Positions 28,032 to 37,049 of a stretch of 51,243 nt of DNA are shown here, in pieces; position 1 is the first letter of the stretch; each line of letters opens with the position of its first letter. The position numbers and the translations under genes are program-made. The notes under the pieces were generated by a model. The model made no database searches and was not told the origin of the DNA. It saw only the letters and a program-made list of their open reading frames with translations. The DNA lies in contig QNES01000008.1 in the NCBI GenBank assembly GCA_003645255.1, positions 1 to 51,243 on the forward strand, in the 5' to 3' direction. The stretch comes from Gammaproteobacteria bacterium. Lineage in GTDB: Bacteria; Pseudomonadota; Gammaproteobacteria; Beggiatoales; Beggiatoaceae.

Positions 28032-29738
28032 CTAAAACTTAACCTTATCAGGAAACCGAGGTTGCCACTGCCAGTTTGGAGACGCTTCTTGTGCTTGATT
28101 GAGTAAAGCTTGAATATCCTTGTTGTTGTGTGAGGATTTTTCACCCAGTAGATTATCAAGGAGTTGATTGGCTAATTCTTGCTTATGAGTTATTAAAAGC
28201 AAAGCGGTATCATGCAATGCTTTCTTGACTTCTTCAATCTGTTTGTTTTTTATCCATTCATAGTCATTTAGCAGAGCATATATACTTGTTGCTTGCAATT
28301 TATTTTTTAGCCAGTCAAAATTTAACAAAAGAGATTTTAATTCGTTATCACGTCCAGCATTATGCATGTGCATACAAAGATATTCAAAAAAATAACCATC
28401 ATCAGGACCACTAATCCAACCATGCTGTTTACACTGGAGACGATAGGCAGCTAACAAATGACCATGCAATTTTTCTAAATCCGACTCAGCACTGATATAA
28501 TTATGTTGGGAGGTGTGTAAACTCAAATATCGCTGTGATGAAGTCTCATTGAGCTGCAACAACCCGTATTTAGCGAATTTGTTAATCAATGCTTTCGCTT
28601 GGTATTCTCGAATTTGATACAAATAACGCCATAACATAAGAACCACCGATTCAGGAATGCGCGAATAACCCCCAAAAACCGCTAACGTCATATAATAGTC
28701 ACCCTCATCTCCCAATAACTCTAGATTAAGTTGCAATGCTTGCATCAAGGCACGAGGATATTTATTTGGAAATTCATAATCCTCATTAAGTAAACGATCC
28801 AGCAAAGTCTTTAATTTGGATAGTGGACCTTGACGTGCAAGGTTGGCTATCAGCTTGAGTGCCAAAGGTAAATAACCACAAGCCTGTACCATCTGTTTCA
28901 TATCAATGGGAATAGAAGAAACGGTCACATTGGGTCGTGCTAGAGAATAAATAAAAAACGTTATGGCTTGCTTTTCAGAAAATGGTTTGAGCGTATAATT
29001 TTTGGCCTCTTTTATAAAATACTGAATCACCTCCAACATATTATTTTCAGTGGTCGTTACCAAAAGTTGATAACGTTCCCCTCCAACATGAAATGCCAAA
29101 ATATCTTCTGCTTCCAAGACATCATCTAAAATCACCAAACAACGGCGTGTTGTACATAATTCACGCAAACGCTCGGTCGCCTTTTCAACCTCAAAAATAT
29201 CACTTGAACTTCCACCTAAAGCTTGAATAAGCGTAATTTGGTGAGCGAGCACTTCAACATCAGTACCCAAATTAAACCAAAATATATTTTCTGCAAAGGT
29301 TTCTCGAATCTTAACATCTCGCACTAAAGCACTTGCCAGAACTGATTTACCTGTACCACTAGAACCTTGGAGGATAATAGGCGGTTTTGCCTGCTCAGAC
29401 ATTTCCATAAGTAATGCTGATTGAATTTCACTGAAAAGAAACGAATCAGGCACAAAATGCGCTGGTAATTCTGGTATTTTGTTTAACCAATCATATTGTT
29501 GCTTTTCTGAAACATTTTGTTTTTCGATCACAGTTTGAGGAGCCACTGTTTTAGAAGCCATTGTTTGTAACTTAGTAGCAGAATTAGCACTGGATTTTTC
29601 ATCCTTTTCAACGCGTTTCGCCAGTGTCGCCATATTTTGCAAAAGTTCTTCAAACTGAGAATGGGATATAATGACAGCCTTTTTGTTCCCTGCTTCGTCA
29701 ATAATGTATTGTAATTGTAAAGAATTTTTATCTAACAT
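28032..29738 (-). CDS. NB-ARC (STAND) NTPase with antitoxin-like N-terminus, no WD40 sensor
   Basis: The 568-residue protein has three parts. Residues 1-40 (QYIIDEAGNKKAVIISHSQF, then EELLQ) look like a Phd/YefM-type antitoxin. Residues about 98-330 are an NB-ARC NTPase: P-loop GSSGTGKS (125-132), Walker B LVILDD (201-206), and GYLPLAL (288-294). Residues about 420-555 are the APAF1-like helical region (PDDGYFFEYLCMHMHNAG, LLNFDWLKNKL, IQALLNQAQ). It stops right where related proteins begin their WD40 repeats (NWQWQPRFP then a stop). STAND proteins are signal-sensing switches, several of them antiphage. This one lacks the usual sensor, so it is truncated or partners another protein. Confidence 0.8.
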   Translation of the reverse strand: MLDKNSLQLQYIIDEAGNKKAVIISHSQFEELLQNMATLAKRVEKDEKSSANSATKLQTMASKTVAPQTVIEKQNVSEKQQYDWLNKIPELPAHFVPDSFLFSEIQSALLMEMSEQAKPPIILQGSSGTGKSVLASALVRDVKIRETFAENIFWFNLGTDVEVLAHQITLIQALGGSSSDIFEVEKATERLRELCTTRRCLVILDDVLEAEDILAFHVGGERYQLLVTTTENNMLEVIQYFIKEAKNYTLKPFSEKQAITFFIYSLARPNVTVSSIPIDMKQMVQACGYLPLALKLIANLARQGPLSKLKTLLDRLLNEDYEFPNKYPRALMQALQLNLELLGDEGDYYMTLAVFGGYSRIPESVVLMLWRYLYQIREYQAKALINKFAKYGLLQLNETSSQRYLSLHTSQHNYISAESDLEKLHGHLLAAYRLQCKQHGWISGPDDGYFFEYLCMHMHNAGRDNELKSLLLNFDWLKNKLQATSIYALLNDYEWIKNKQIEEVKKALHDTALLLITHKQELANQLLDNLLGEKSSHNNKDIQALLNQAQEASPNWQWQPRFPDKVKF

Positions 29739-29873
29739 CGTTAATAGTTAATTATTAATGGTTAATGAAAAAGAATATACCAGTCTTGAAAACTATTTTT
29801 TCAATACATTTTGTAAAAATCGTCTTTCTAAATCATTAAGCATTAGACATAGCGATTTAATGTAAAGCATTAA

Positions 29874-31091
29874 TTAAATTCGAGCATAAAGTCCCCCTGG
29901 ATTGAGCGTCACTAGCCCACGTAATTCAAGCATTAACAACATGGATGACACCGAAGCGGCGGTGAATCCACATTTTTCAACTAAAGCATCAATTGATGTG
30001 GGACCAGCCTCCAAAAGATTCAATAATTGGACATCATTACTATCCAAATCACTTGGATTATTTTTGGGTTTTGTACGGACAGGTTGAGACGCGGGAGAGT
30101 CCGTTGTCGTGCTTGAAGGAACCGGGTGTATTTCGTTATTTGTATTTTGTTTAGGGGAAAAATGAGGTGTTTCTATTTTATTTGGAGTAGTCAATGAGCG
30201 ATAAATCTGCAAATCTTCCAGAATATCGGTTGCCTTTTCCACCAATTTAGCCCCTTTCTTTTTAATCAACTGATGGCATCCTTTTACCAATGGATTATTA
30301 ATGGACCCAGGAATGGCAAAAACTTCACGTTCTTGTTTAAGTGCATGCTTTGCGGCATATAAGGCACCGCTTCGTTCAGGTGCCTCTACAACCAAAGTTC
30401 CTAAACACAAGCCACTGACTACACGACTACGAATGGGAAAATGACGGCGTTGAACCGATGTTCCTAGTGGTAATTCTGATACTAATGCACCCGTTTCAGC
30501 AATTTTATGGGCAAGTTCACGGTGTTGAGGGGGATAAATGCGATCTAATCCGGTCCCAGCAACTGCGATAGTTTTACCCGAACCAGCTAATGCACCACAA
30601 TGGGCTGCACCATCAATCCCCAACGCCATGCCACTGGTAATCGTCAAACCTTGATGAGATAAATATTCTGCAAATTCTCTCGCCGTTTGCTCACCTTCGG
30701 AACTGGGATAACGTGTTCCCACTATGGCTAATTGCTTACTAGAAAGTAATGCAGCATCACCATGTATAAATAATAGTGGAGGACGATCTGCAATTTTTTC
30801 GCTGCGCAATAGGGGTGGATAGTCTGGATGGTCAAGAGTCAGCAAATGATGATTTGGTTTGTCCAACCATTGCATATCTTTTTCAACCGCAAACCAGTCA
30901 GGATTTTGGAGGTAGTTTTGCAATTTTTCCTTCAATTTTACCTTCAATTTTAAATCCTGCCATTCTGATTGATCAGCCTCAAACACGCCGCGTGGACTTT
31001 TAAAGTGCTTAACCAGGATTTGGAAGGTGATAGGACCCACATTCGGGGCACGCACTAAAGCTAACCAATATTCTTCTTCAGCTTTGCTCAA
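29874..31091 (-). CDS. dprA: DNA-processing protein DprA, full length
   Basis: The 405-residue protein has the N-terminal SAM-like region, a Rossmann-like DNA-binding fold (LAIVGTRYPSSEG, TSGMALGIDGAAHCGAL, IAVAGTGLDRIYP, HFPIRSRVVSGL) and a C-terminal winged helix (SNDVQLLNLLEAGPTSIDAL). It binds single-stranded DNA and loads RecA during natural transformation. The start is TTG, with AGGA seven bases upstream. It is the second of two dprA-like genes in tandem. Confidence 0.93.
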   Translation of the reverse strand: MSKAEEEYWLALVRAPNVGPITFQILVKHFKSPRGVFEADQSEWQDLKLKVKLKEKLQNYLQNPDWFAVEKDMQWLDKPNHHLLTLDHPDYPPLLRSEKIADRPPLLFIHGDAALLSSKQLAIVGTRYPSSEGEQTAREFAEYLSHQGLTITSGMALGIDGAAHCGALAGSGKTIAVAGTGLDRIYPPQHRELAHKIAETGALVSELPLGTSVQRRHFPIRSRVVSGLCLGTLVVEAPERSGALYAAKHALKQEREVFAIPGSINNPLVKGCHQLIKKKGAKLVEKATDILEDLQIYRSLTTPNKIETPHFSPKQNTNNEIHPVPSSTTTDSPASQPVRTKPKNNPSDLDSNDVQLLNLLEAGPTSIDALVEKCGFTAASVSSMLLMLELRGLVTLNPGGLYARI

Positions 31092-31154
31092 TGGATATTC
31101 CTATTTTGGTAAATGCTCAAAAAAGTCATGAAGTCTTCGATCAAACCTGAGTAG

Positions 31155-32030
31155 TTACAAATAAATTTGCAATTCTTCAAGTATGTCATCCACGGTTTCC
31201 ACTAATTTAGCACCCTCTTTAATCAAGTGATGGCAACCCTTGACTAAGGGATTATGGATAGAACCAGGTATAGCAAAAACCTCCCGCCCCTGTTCAAGGG
31301 CAAAGCGCACCGTTAGTATCGAAGTACTCGGCTTTGGAGCTTCAATCACCAAAGTACCTAAACTCAAACCACTGATAATCCTGCAACGGGAGGGAAAATG
31401 CTGGCGTTTAATCTGTGTTCCAGGCGGAAATTCGGATATCAAAGCCCCTTTTTCCGCAATTTTATGTGCAAGAACATAATGTTGAGTGGGGTACACTTCG
31501 TCTAACCCCCGCACTGCAACGGCAATAGTTTTACCGGTTCCTGCCAGTGCGCCCCAATGGCTTGCACTTTCAATACCCACTCTCATACCACCGGTAATAG
31601 TAAAACCCAAGTAGGATAAATTTTTCGCAAATGCTTGAGCCATTTCTTCACCTTCTGGACTAGAATGACGGGTACCAACTATAGCCAGTTTTTTCAGTTC
31701 AGATAAAACAGCACAATTACCTTGAACAAATAACAGTGGTGGCGGATCATAAATTTCGCGCAAGAGGCGAGGATAATCCTGATGAAGCAAAGTTAATAAA
31801 TGATGACCCGGCTGTGCCAGCCATTGCATATCTTTTTCGACCGCATACCAATTAGGATGTTGTAGATAACACCGCAAATCACAGGCTAGACCCTGCCATT
31901 CCCAGCAACCTGCCTCAAACACATTACGTGGGCTACCAAAATAATTGATGAGGCGAACAAATCTTCGCACAGATAAACAGGGAGCATGGGCAAGAGCCAG
32001 CCAATATTCTTCACCCACATTTTGGTTCAA
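31155..32030 (-). CDS. Second, shorter DprA paralogue without the winged helix
   Basis: The 291-residue protein matches the neighbouring DprA through the Rossmann-like domain (LAIVGTRHSSPEGEE, HFPSRCRIISGLSLGTLVIE) and ends at the same point where the neighbour's linker starts. It lacks the C-terminal domain and shows changes in conserved places: SGMALGIDGAAH has become GGMRVGIESASH, and AVAGTGLD has become AVAVRGLD. So it arose by tandem duplication and has drifted; whether it still binds DNA is open. It starts with TTG overlapping the stop of the gene upstream (TTGA). Confidence 0.88.
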   Translation of the reverse strand: MNQNVGEEYWLALAHAPCLSVRRFVRLINYFGSPRNVFEAGCWEWQGLACDLRCYLQHPNWYAVEKDMQWLAQPGHHLLTLLHQDYPRLLREIYDPPPLLFVQGNCAVLSELKKLAIVGTRHSSPEGEEMAQAFAKNLSYLGFTITGGMRVGIESASHWGALAGTGKTIAVAVRGLDEVYPTQHYVLAHKIAEKGALISEFPPGTQIKRQHFPSRCRIISGLSLGTLVIEAPKPSTSILTVRFALEQGREVFAIPGSIHNPLVKGCHHLIKEGAKLVETVDDILEELQIYL

Positions 32031-32890
32031 GGGACAGTCACAATATCAAGTAAATTAATCTGCAAATAGGAGGACATCACCAAAGCATAACTGACGCGGT
32101 CAAATACACGAAATACTAGCACAGTACCCGCCCGTCGTTTTGGTAAAGCAATACCTTCCCCACTGATCTTTTCAAATTGATCCTTGCCCTTTAAAACCGC
32201 CAACAAATGACCTCTTTCCATTCCATCATCTAAGCCCTTATTAATGACCACTATTTGATATTGAGAAATCATTGAAGTGTCACCAACTACTGCAATAATG
32301 TACGCATCTTCTAACATTTTTGGTGAATGGGGATAGATATCTTCTTGAAAAACTTGTTTATTTAAGGGTAGCAACCGATCACCTAGTCGAATTTCATTAA
32401 CTGCAGCAGTCACTTCTAAGAGTGATGGTTCAGCAGTCACTTTAAGTATTGCCTTTCCAATATAGATAGCCTCATAAGCCAATATTTCATTATCATCATC
32501 TTCTAAGGGACTACGATAGGCTTGACCAAGGCGTATTATAGTATATTTGTCTCCCACTTGTTCGTCATCAAGCCCCTTAACATAAATTTGACTACCTTTA
32601 GTTGAAAACAGCGATTCTTCAAGATTAGCAATAATAGAACCGGCAAACTCAATTTCTTCTTCTGTGATCAATTGGGGACGATTAAGAAATGCTCGAATCG
32701 TTTCCATCTTAATAGTAGGAATACTATGCTTCCGTTCAATAATCCGCACCTGTGGTGATAATTTTACAATACGTCCACTATCACTTAACTGCAATAACCT
32801 GACATCATCATTTTGAGCAGGTGAATTATCAATACTATAAACCATCAATAATAAGAACAGTAAAATATTTTTTTTAATCATAAATATCAT
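32027..32890 (-). CDS. dprA-associated secreted protein (LysM-protein relative)
   Basis: The 287-residue protein has an N-terminal hydrophobic signal (IKKNILLFLLLMVYSIDNSPA). In many Gammaproteobacteria a LysM-containing protein is encoded just before dprA; this protein has the later part of that family (VKGLDDEQVGDKYTIIRLGQ, VINKGLDDGMERGHLLAV) but I see no clear LysM fold at the N-terminus. It is probably periplasmic and possibly binds peptidoglycan. The likely start is the second Met (IKK...). It is coupled to the short dprA paralogue by a 4-base overlap. Confidence 0.7.
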   Translation of the reverse strand: MIFMIKKNILLFLLLMVYSIDNSPAQNDDVRLLQLSDSGRIVKLSPQVRIIERKHSIPTIKMETIRAFLNRPQLITEEEIEFAGSIIANLEESLFSTKGSQIYVKGLDDEQVGDKYTIIRLGQAYRSPLEDDDNEILAYEAIYIGKAILKVTAEPSLLEVTAAVNEIRLGDRLLPLNKQVFQEDIYPHSPKMLEDAYIIAVVGDTSMISQYQIVVINKGLDDGMERGHLLAVLKGKDQFEKISGEGIALPKRRAGTVLVFRVFDRVSYALVMSSYLQINLLDIVTVP

Positions 32891-32949
32891 TAAAAATTAT
32901 AATCGCAAGGCTTCATGCATGGTAAACCTTACTTATTTCAGGCACGTTC

Positions 32950-34050
32950 CTAAGTAAAACCCGAACATTTTTTTTGACTACTCCACCAAATACGACAAGC
33001 CCCCTCATCAGAAACCATACAGGGTCCAATTGGACGACGCGGCGTACAAATTTTACCATAAAGTTTGCACTGATTTGGGTAGATTTTCCCAAGCACTACC
33101 TTAGCACAGTCACAGCCAGCCGGCATTTCACCTAGCCGCTTGCGGCTATTATCAGCATAAGATGGCAAACAAATACGAGCATCATGCATGGCATAATTTT
33201 CCCTTAAAACAAAACCAGAACGGGGAATAATACCAATTCCTCGCCAATTAGCATCCACAATTTTCATCACTTGTTTCAAACACCGTTTGCCGGTGGGATT
33301 ACCACTATCGCGCACGACTTCAGAATAACAGTTATCAAGAAAAGGTTTATTTTCAATCAGTTGGCGCAATAGGGAATAAAACGCTGCCAACAAACTTTCT
33401 GAAGTAAAACCAGCCACAGCTGTGGGTATAGAATATTGTTCTGCAACAAAAGCCCATTCCTTTGCACCCATAATGGTAGAAACATGACCTGGGGCTACCA
33501 GTGCATCGAAACCAGGTTCATCGGAATCTAATAACATTGACACCGCCGGCCAGGTTAAACGGCCGGACATCAATACATACAAATTATCAGGCACACCTTC
33601 AGCCAGCATAGAGGCAACCGGTACCATCGTTGTTTCAAACCCAGCCGCAAAAAATACGACCGGCTGATGATGGTTTTTTTGGGCAATGTGAACTGCTTCT
33701 GTCGGTGAAGCAATAGGACGAATATCAGCACCGGCGGCGCGGGCTTGTTCCAAGGAGCGTATCTCCCGATGCGGCAAATTAACAGGTACTCGCAGCATAT
33801 CACCAAAAGTAACCAAGGTCACAGATTCTTTCAAAGCGAGTTGTATCGCTTCATATATATCCTCTTCAGGACAAATACACACTGGACAACCTGGTCCTGG
33901 TATAAGACTCATATTTTTTGGAAGTACACTGCGTAGCCCCGCCTGAGTAATGCTTCGCTCATGTCCGCCGCAGACATTCATAATTTTAACGGGATTTGGC
34001 AGCGTCAAAGCCTGAATTTTTTTCAGCCAAGCTTTGGCATCAAGCAACAT
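32950..34050 (-). CDS. hypD: NiFe hydrogenase maturation protein HypD
   Basis: The protein has about 366 residues from the ATG at 34050, preceded by AGAGG. VCGGHERSITQAGL, LIPGPGCPVCICPEEDI and FAAGFETTMVP are HypD signatures, and the C-terminus has the 4Fe-4S cysteines (GCDCAKV, QCKLYGKIC). HypD with HypC builds the Fe(CN)2CO group. An open frame extends upstream into hypB but looks spurious. hypC, normally next to hypD, is missing here. Confidence 0.95.
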   Translation of the reverse strand: MLLDAKAWLKKIQALTLPNPVKIMNVCGGHERSITQAGLRSVLPKNMSLIPGPGCPVCICPEEDIYEAIQLALKESVTLVTFGDMLRVPVNLPHREIRSLEQARAAGADIRPIASPTEAVHIAQKNHHQPVVFFAAGFETTMVPVASMLAEGVPDNLYVLMSGRLTWPAVSMLLDSDEPGFDALVAPGHVSTIMGAKEWAFVAEQYSIPTAVAGFTSESLLAAFYSLLRQLIENKPFLDNCYSEVVRDSGNPTGKRCLKQVMKIVDANWRGIGIIPRSGFVLRENYAMHDARICLPSYADNSRKRLGEMPAGCDCAKVVLGKIYPNQCKLYGKICTPRRPIGPCMVSDEGACRIWWSSQKKCSGFT

Positions 34051-34093
34051 AGTAATGAGCCTCTGAGTGGAAAAACAATGAATTGTCCCTATT

Positions 34094-34813
34094 TCACTGA
34101 GTACGATTTTTATTTTGCTGGATTTCACTGTGTAACCAGTTAAACCAATCATCCAATTTCAAATCTTTTTTCGCTGAAACAGGCATCAAAGGAATGTCTT
34201 TAGCAAGTGCTCTCAGGTTTTGTTCCACATTTTCAGCACTAAAGTCGTCAAGCACTGGTAATAAATCCGTTTTGCTCAATAGCACCAAATCCGACGCACG
34301 AAACATCACAGGATATTTAGCCGGCTTATCATCTCCCTCCGTGACAGATAACAGCGTCACATTACGGTGCTGTCCCAAATCAAAACTGGCAGGACAAACC
34401 AAATTACCCACATTTTCAATAAATAAAACATCCAAATCGTTGAGATCAATTTTATGTAGAGCATGATGAATCATTTTAGCATCCAAATGACAAGCACTAC
34501 CTGTCGAAATTTGTACCGCCGTCACGCCCTTAGCACGGATCCGCTCTGCATCGTTTTCAGTTTCCAAGTCTCCCTCAATAACTGCCATTGCTAAATCTGA
34601 TTGTAAAGCTTCAATAGTGGCTTCTAAAAGAGTCGTTTTACCTGAACCGGGAGAAGACATCAAATTAATACATAAAACTCCCGCCTTATCAAAATGGCTA
34701 CGGTTATGGGTAGCTTGATGATCATTTTCAGAAAGCAAATTTTTGAGTACAGTTACAATACCATCTTTTTCTTCAAAACGGGGTGTAATATTACATCCAC
34801 AAGTGTCACACAT
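34094..34813 (-). CDS. hypB: Hydrogenase nickel incorporation GTPase HypB
   Basis: The 239-residue protein starts MCDTCGCN, the high-affinity nickel motif CxxCGCN; the ATG at 34813 is chosen for that reason. The P-loop SSPGSGKTT (53-61), EGDLETENDAERI, and SVTEGDDKPAKYP follow. The histidine-rich stretch of some HypB is reduced to a few His (31-40). It delivers Ni to hydrogenase with HypA. It is followed on its strand by hypD after a 43-base gap that is too short for hypC. Confidence 0.95.
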   Translation of the reverse strand: MCDTCGCNITPRFEEKDGIVTVLKNLLSENDHQATHNRSHFDKAGVLCINLMSSPGSGKTTLLEATIEALQSDLAMAVIEGDLETENDAERIRAKGVTAVQISTGSACHLDAKMIHHALHKIDLNDLDVLFIENVGNLVCPASFDLGQHRNVTLLSVTEGDDKPAKYPVMFRASDLVLLSKTDLLPVLDDFSAENVEQNLRALAKDIPLMPVSAKKDLKLDDWFNWLHSEIQQNKNRTQ

Positions 34814-35032
34814 ATTATATTTACCCACCCTACCTAAAATGTTAATAAAGTTTGCTTTATTCAGGAAGAAATCTAATAATTATGTTTTATATTTCATAAA
34901 CTCATCAAATTATAAAAACCTAAAAAATCAATCACTTAAGATTCAGGTTTTAATAAATCAAAAAGTTGAACTGTTAAATCTTAGTTTCAGATTTTATTAA
35001 ATTCGCATTCCTTAAAATTTTTATTAAAAACG

Positions 35033-35147
35033 GCTTTGTACAGGACAAAAAGTTGTAACTCATTGATTCTTGGTAAAGTGCTAAATAAAAAACTTATGTA
35101 AAATCATATAGTTATACATAAGCACCCATTTTTATCCTGTACAAAGC
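35033..35147. mobile_element. 115-base element with 19-base terminal inverted repeats
   Basis: The left end GCTTTGTACAGGACAAAAA and the inverse of the right end, GCTTTGTACAGGATAAAAA, match at 18 of 19 bases. The interior has its own short hairpin (CTTATGTA...TACATAAG). It codes for nothing and looks like a non-autonomous element. No clear target duplication is seen. Confidence 0.75.
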
Positions 35148-35252
35148 TAAATAATTTAAAAATTGACATCAGCTCTAATATTTACGATTTTTACATTTTA
35201 TCGAAAATATTGATAATGAAATTTTATCATTTAGATTAAAAATAATTGTATA

Positions 35253-35342
35253 TATAGATGTTCAGGTAAATAACTTTCAAAAACCTGTCAGGTATTTGAA
35301 TTTTTCCAGGTTTATCGTGTGAATTTATTTATCTGAACTATA
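35253..35342. mobile_element. MITE-like element (copy 2)
   Basis: The ends TAGATGTTCAGGTAAATAA and, inverted, TAGTTCAGATAAATAAA are flanked by TA on both sides (35253-35254, 35341-35342). The interior carries a degraded CCTGTCAGG palindrome. It belongs to the same family as the element in the iscB remnant. Confidence 0.65.
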
Positions 35343-35680
35343 ATTATATTATTTTTAATTATGATATAATTATATTTTAATATTTTAAAATCATACATTT
35401 GCTAAATTGTAAAAACTGTCAATTTCTAGAATAAGTCAATTTCTAATTTTCTATGTTAATGTTTTTGCTTCGCATAAACTTTAAGCTCAAATTGATTTTA
35501 CTAAAAATCAGTATTTTTTTGGAGATCGCTAAAACTTAAAATTGACGAAGGTATTTTTAAAAACCTTGAATTTTAACACTCTAAGACTGAATAATAACTA
35601 GCTAGTTAGTAGAGTGATTTTATAGAATGCCTTTCATTGATGTTAAATAATTTGTTGTGCTAAAATAAATTATTTTTGTG

Positions 35681-35727
35681 ATCATAAAAAAACTTGATTA
35701 TGGAATACTAAATTAGTATTTTATGAT
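35681..35727. promoter_or_regulatory. Nested inverted repeats upstream of dsrA
   Basis: The outer pair ATCATAAAA/TTTTATGAT encloses the inner pair AATACTAA/TTAGTATT (perfect 8-base arms, 35704-35711 and 35713-35720). They end 77 bases before the dsrA start. They could be operator sites or a leader hairpin; this is inference. Confidence 0.4.
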
Positions 35728-35804
35728 AAACTAAAGTTTAATTTATGAAATAGCAAACTTGAATTATCATAATAATTGATATGTTAACTAAAGGAGCTTG
35801 ATTT

Positions 35805-37046
35805 ATGAGCAAACCAATGCATGATACTCCCATGCTTGACCAACTAGAAAGTGGACCTTGGCCTAGTTTTGTAACTGGACTCAAGCGTCTGGCCAATGAT
35901 GAAGGTAAACCGTATCAAGATACAATGGTTGATCTTCTAGGTCAATTGGAATTATCTTATAAAACCCGCAAGGGCTATTGGAAAGGTGGCACACTTAGTG
36001 TGCGAGGCTATGGAGGGGGTGTTATCCCGCGTTTTTCTGAAGTGGGCGATCAATATCCAGAGTCCAAAGAGTTTCATACCCTACGTATTATGCCACCTGC
36101 TGGTATGCATTATGATACCAAAATCTTGCGTGAGTTGTGTGATGTTTGGGAAAAACATGGCTCCGGTTTGATTGCTTTTCATGGACAAAGTGGCGATATT
36201 ATGTTCCAAGGTGCCAAGTCCAATAAAATTCAAGATGCTTTTGATGATCTGAATGATATAGGGTTTGACATGGGCGGCGCGGGACCGGCAGTACGGACGG
36301 GAATGTCCTGTGTGGGTGCGGCTCGTTGCGAACAGTCTTGTGTCAATGAGCAGAAAATTCTCCGCTTGTTAGTGAATAATTTTTTGGATGATATGCATCG
36401 TCCGGCCTTGCCTTATAAATTTAAATTTAAGGTATCTGGCTGTCCCAATGACTGTATGAATTCAGTGCAACGATCTGATATGTCCGTCATTGGCACCTGG
36501 CGTGATGACATGAAAGTCGATCAGGATGAAGTCAAGGCGTATGTCGCGCAAAAAGGGCGTAAGTATATCGTGGATAACGTTATCACTCGCTGCCCAACAA
36601 AGGCTTTGTCACTTAATGATGACGACACCTTAGCCGTTGATAATCGTAATTGTGTGCGTTGTATGCATTGCATTAACGTGATGACCAAAGCATTGTCTCC
36701 TGGTGATGACAAGGGCGTGACCATTCTGATGGGTGGTAAACGTACTTTGAAGATTGGTGATTTATTCGGTACGGTGATTGTGCCCTTTATGAAGCTTGAG
36801 ACGGAAGAAGACTACGAAGGGTTAGTGGAAATGGCTGAAAATGTCATTGACTTTTTCGCCGAAAATGCGTTAGAACATGAACGCACAGGTGAAATGATTG
36901 ATCGTATTGGTTTGGCTAATTTCCTGGAAGGAATTGGCTTGGATGTGGTTCCCAATATGATATCTGAACCCCGTCGGAGTTCTTATGTCAATATGGTTGA
37001 TTGGGATGAAGAAGCCCAAAAGTGGAATGATCGTAAGGCAGCTTGA
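35805..37046 (+). CDS. dsrA: Dissimilatory sulfite reductase alpha subunit DsrA (oxidative type)
   Basis: The 413-residue protein holds the sirohaem-[4Fe-4S] motif as C-x5-C (CVGAARC, Cys169 and Cys175) and C-x3-C (GCPNDC, Cys213 and Cys217), and a ferredoxin domain with NCVRCMHC (Cys283, 286, 289). With DsrB it forms the cytoplasmic sulfite reductase, which in sulfur oxidisers runs in reverse to make sulfite from sulfane sulfur. The oxidative direction is inferred from dsrEFH next door, which sulfate reducers lack. AAGGAGC precedes the ATG at good spacing. The gene opens the dsr cluster. Confidence 0.97.
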   Translation: MSKPMHDTPMLDQLESGPWPSFVTGLKRLANDEGKPYQDTMVDLLGQLELSYKTRKGYWKGGTLSVRGYGGGVIPRFSEVGDQYPESKEFHTLRIMPPAGMHYDTKILRELCDVWEKHGSGLIAFHGQSGDIMFQGAKSNKIQDAFDDLNDIGFDMGGAGPAVRTGMSCVGAARCEQSCVNEQKILRLLVNNFLDDMHRPALPYKFKFKVSGCPNDCMNSVQRSDMSVIGTWRDDMKVDQDEVKAYVAQKGRKYIVDNVITRCPTKALSLNDDDTLAVDNRNCVRCMHCINVMTKALSPGDDKGVTILMGGKRTLKIGDLFGTVIVPFMKLETEEDYEGLVEMAENVIDFFAENALEHERTGEMIDRIGLANFLEGIGLDVVPNMISEPRRSSYVNMVDWDEEAQKWNDRKAA

Positions 37047-37049
37047 ATT

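Larger units (their letters stand above)
34814..35804. other. 991-base AT-rich spacer between divergent hypB and dsrA
   Basis: There is no credible gene here. It holds a 115-base element with 19-base inverted ends (35033-35147), a TA-flanked MITE-like copy (35253-35342) containing a damaged CCTGTCAGG palindrome, several AT-rich palindromes near 35345-35385, and nested inverted repeats at 35681-35727 close to dsrA. Promoters for both hypB and dsrA must lie here, but I cannot pick -35/-10 boxes with confidence. Confidence 0.7.

Noticed and set aside
34050-34152. N-terminal extension of hypD into hypB
   Set aside because: The extra 34 residues are the antisense-free alternate frame of the hypB end; HypD homology begins after the ATG at 34050, which has AGAGG before it.
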